Below, in pieces: positions 6,379-6,636 of a stretch of 6,636 nucleotides of DNA (its first letter is position 1; every line of letters starts with the position of its first letter). The notes under the pieces were generated by a model. The model worked only from the letters and a program-made list of their open reading frames with translations. It did not search any database and was not told where the DNA came from. The translations under genes and the position numbers were made by a program. The stretch comes from Kiritimatiellia bacterium (lineage in GTDB: Bacteria > Verrucomicrobiota > Kiritimatiellia > RFP12 > DVOR01). The stretch covers positions 1 through 6,636 of the forward strand of contig JAFTHG010000018.1 in NCBI GenBank assembly GCA_017457555.1, in the 5' to 3' direction.

Positions 6379-6636
6379 TTAACGACGAGTCATCAATAAG
6401 ACGGTATAACCACGTCTTGAGAAAGAACCGAGAGTATCAAATCCCTGTTCCTGCATCATTTCAAGAGGCTTGCTTTCGCGTTTGGATACAAAGGCGAGAA
6501 TACCGCCTCGCTTTAGCAGACGGGCTGCCGTTTTGATAAAGAATTCTGCAATTCGCCAATCGCCGAAGTAGGGGGGATTGGCTAAAAAGAGGTCGTATGT
6601 AGCCGCAGCACCAACGCCATCCGCCGAGAAGGTCAA
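6379..6636 (-). CDS. RsmC-like class I SAM-dependent N-methyltransferase, C-terminal part (5' end outside window)
   Basis: About 85 C-terminal residues are present; the reading frame is open to the window edge. YDLFLANPPYFGDWRIAEFF near the start carries the NPPY catalytic motif of N6-adenine or N2-guanine methyltransferases, and the following AARLLKRGGILAFVSKR is the strand-helix pattern of the small MTS-domain fold as in RsmC (16S rRNA m2G) and RlmG. The SAM-binding glycine motif expected about 60-70 residues earlier lies beyond the edge, so the true start is not seen; the TTG at the edge is probably internal. The protein ends YTVLLMTRR, then TAA. It could be an rRNA or tRNA methyltransferase; the substrate is not readable. 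It is convergent with recD2 and separated from it by 81 nt holding the terminator. Confidence 0.7.
   Translation of the reverse strand: MTFSADGVGAAATYDLFLANPPYFGDWRIAEFFIKTAARLLKRGGILAFVSKRESKPLEMMQEQGFDTLGSFSRRGYTVLLMTRR

Noticed and set aside
6371..6383. Short inverted repeat GTTAA-agc-TTAAC at the end of the minus-strand gene
   Set aside because: The stem is only 5 A/T-rich pairs and too weak to call a terminator.

Overview
The window looks like bacterial chromosomal DNA of roughly balanced base composition. It holds five closely packed genes on the + strand and the 3' end of one gene on the - strand. The taxonomic hint is weak. A DUF3127 protein with an SSB-like tail, together with a RecD2-type helicase, would fit the Planctomycetes-Verrucomicrobia-Chlamydiae group (perhaps Verrucomicrobiota). 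This rests on remembered family distribution, not on a search.

Layout. Positions 1-85 carry two imperfect copies of a 26-bp motif, 57 bp apart. The outer copy ends in a CA dinucleotide, as in the terminal repeats of IS21-family insertion sequences, so an IS end may lie immediately left of the operon. A short leader with a plausible -10 element follows. Then come: a 119-aa DUF3127 / SSB-like protein (202-561); prmC, the release-factor glutamine methyltransferase (542-1429); a two-domain glycosyltransferase-like protein, DUF5672 plus a StrF-type GT2-like domain (1426-2988); bioF, 8-amino-7-oxononanoate synthase (2985-4106); and recD2, an SF1B DNA helicase (4108-6297). The junctions are overlaps of 20, 4 and 4 nt and then a 1-nt gap, so the five genes are almost certainly one translationally coupled operon. 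A strong intrinsic terminator (6321-6360) closes it. Convergent to it, 6379-6636 encodes the C-terminal part of an RsmC-like N-methyltransferase whose start lies outside the window.

Functionally the operon is mixed: single-stranded-DNA or genome maintenance at both ends (SSB-like protein and RecD2), translation termination (PrmC), a probable surface-glycan enzyme, and one step of biotin synthesis. The points most worth a second look are the SSB-like acidic tip co-transcribed with RecD2, the two-domain glycosyltransferase architecture, the lone bioF, a perfect hairpin just after the first stop codon, and the IS-like end that may have reshaped the operon's upstream region. I see no clear evidence of a wholly new system.
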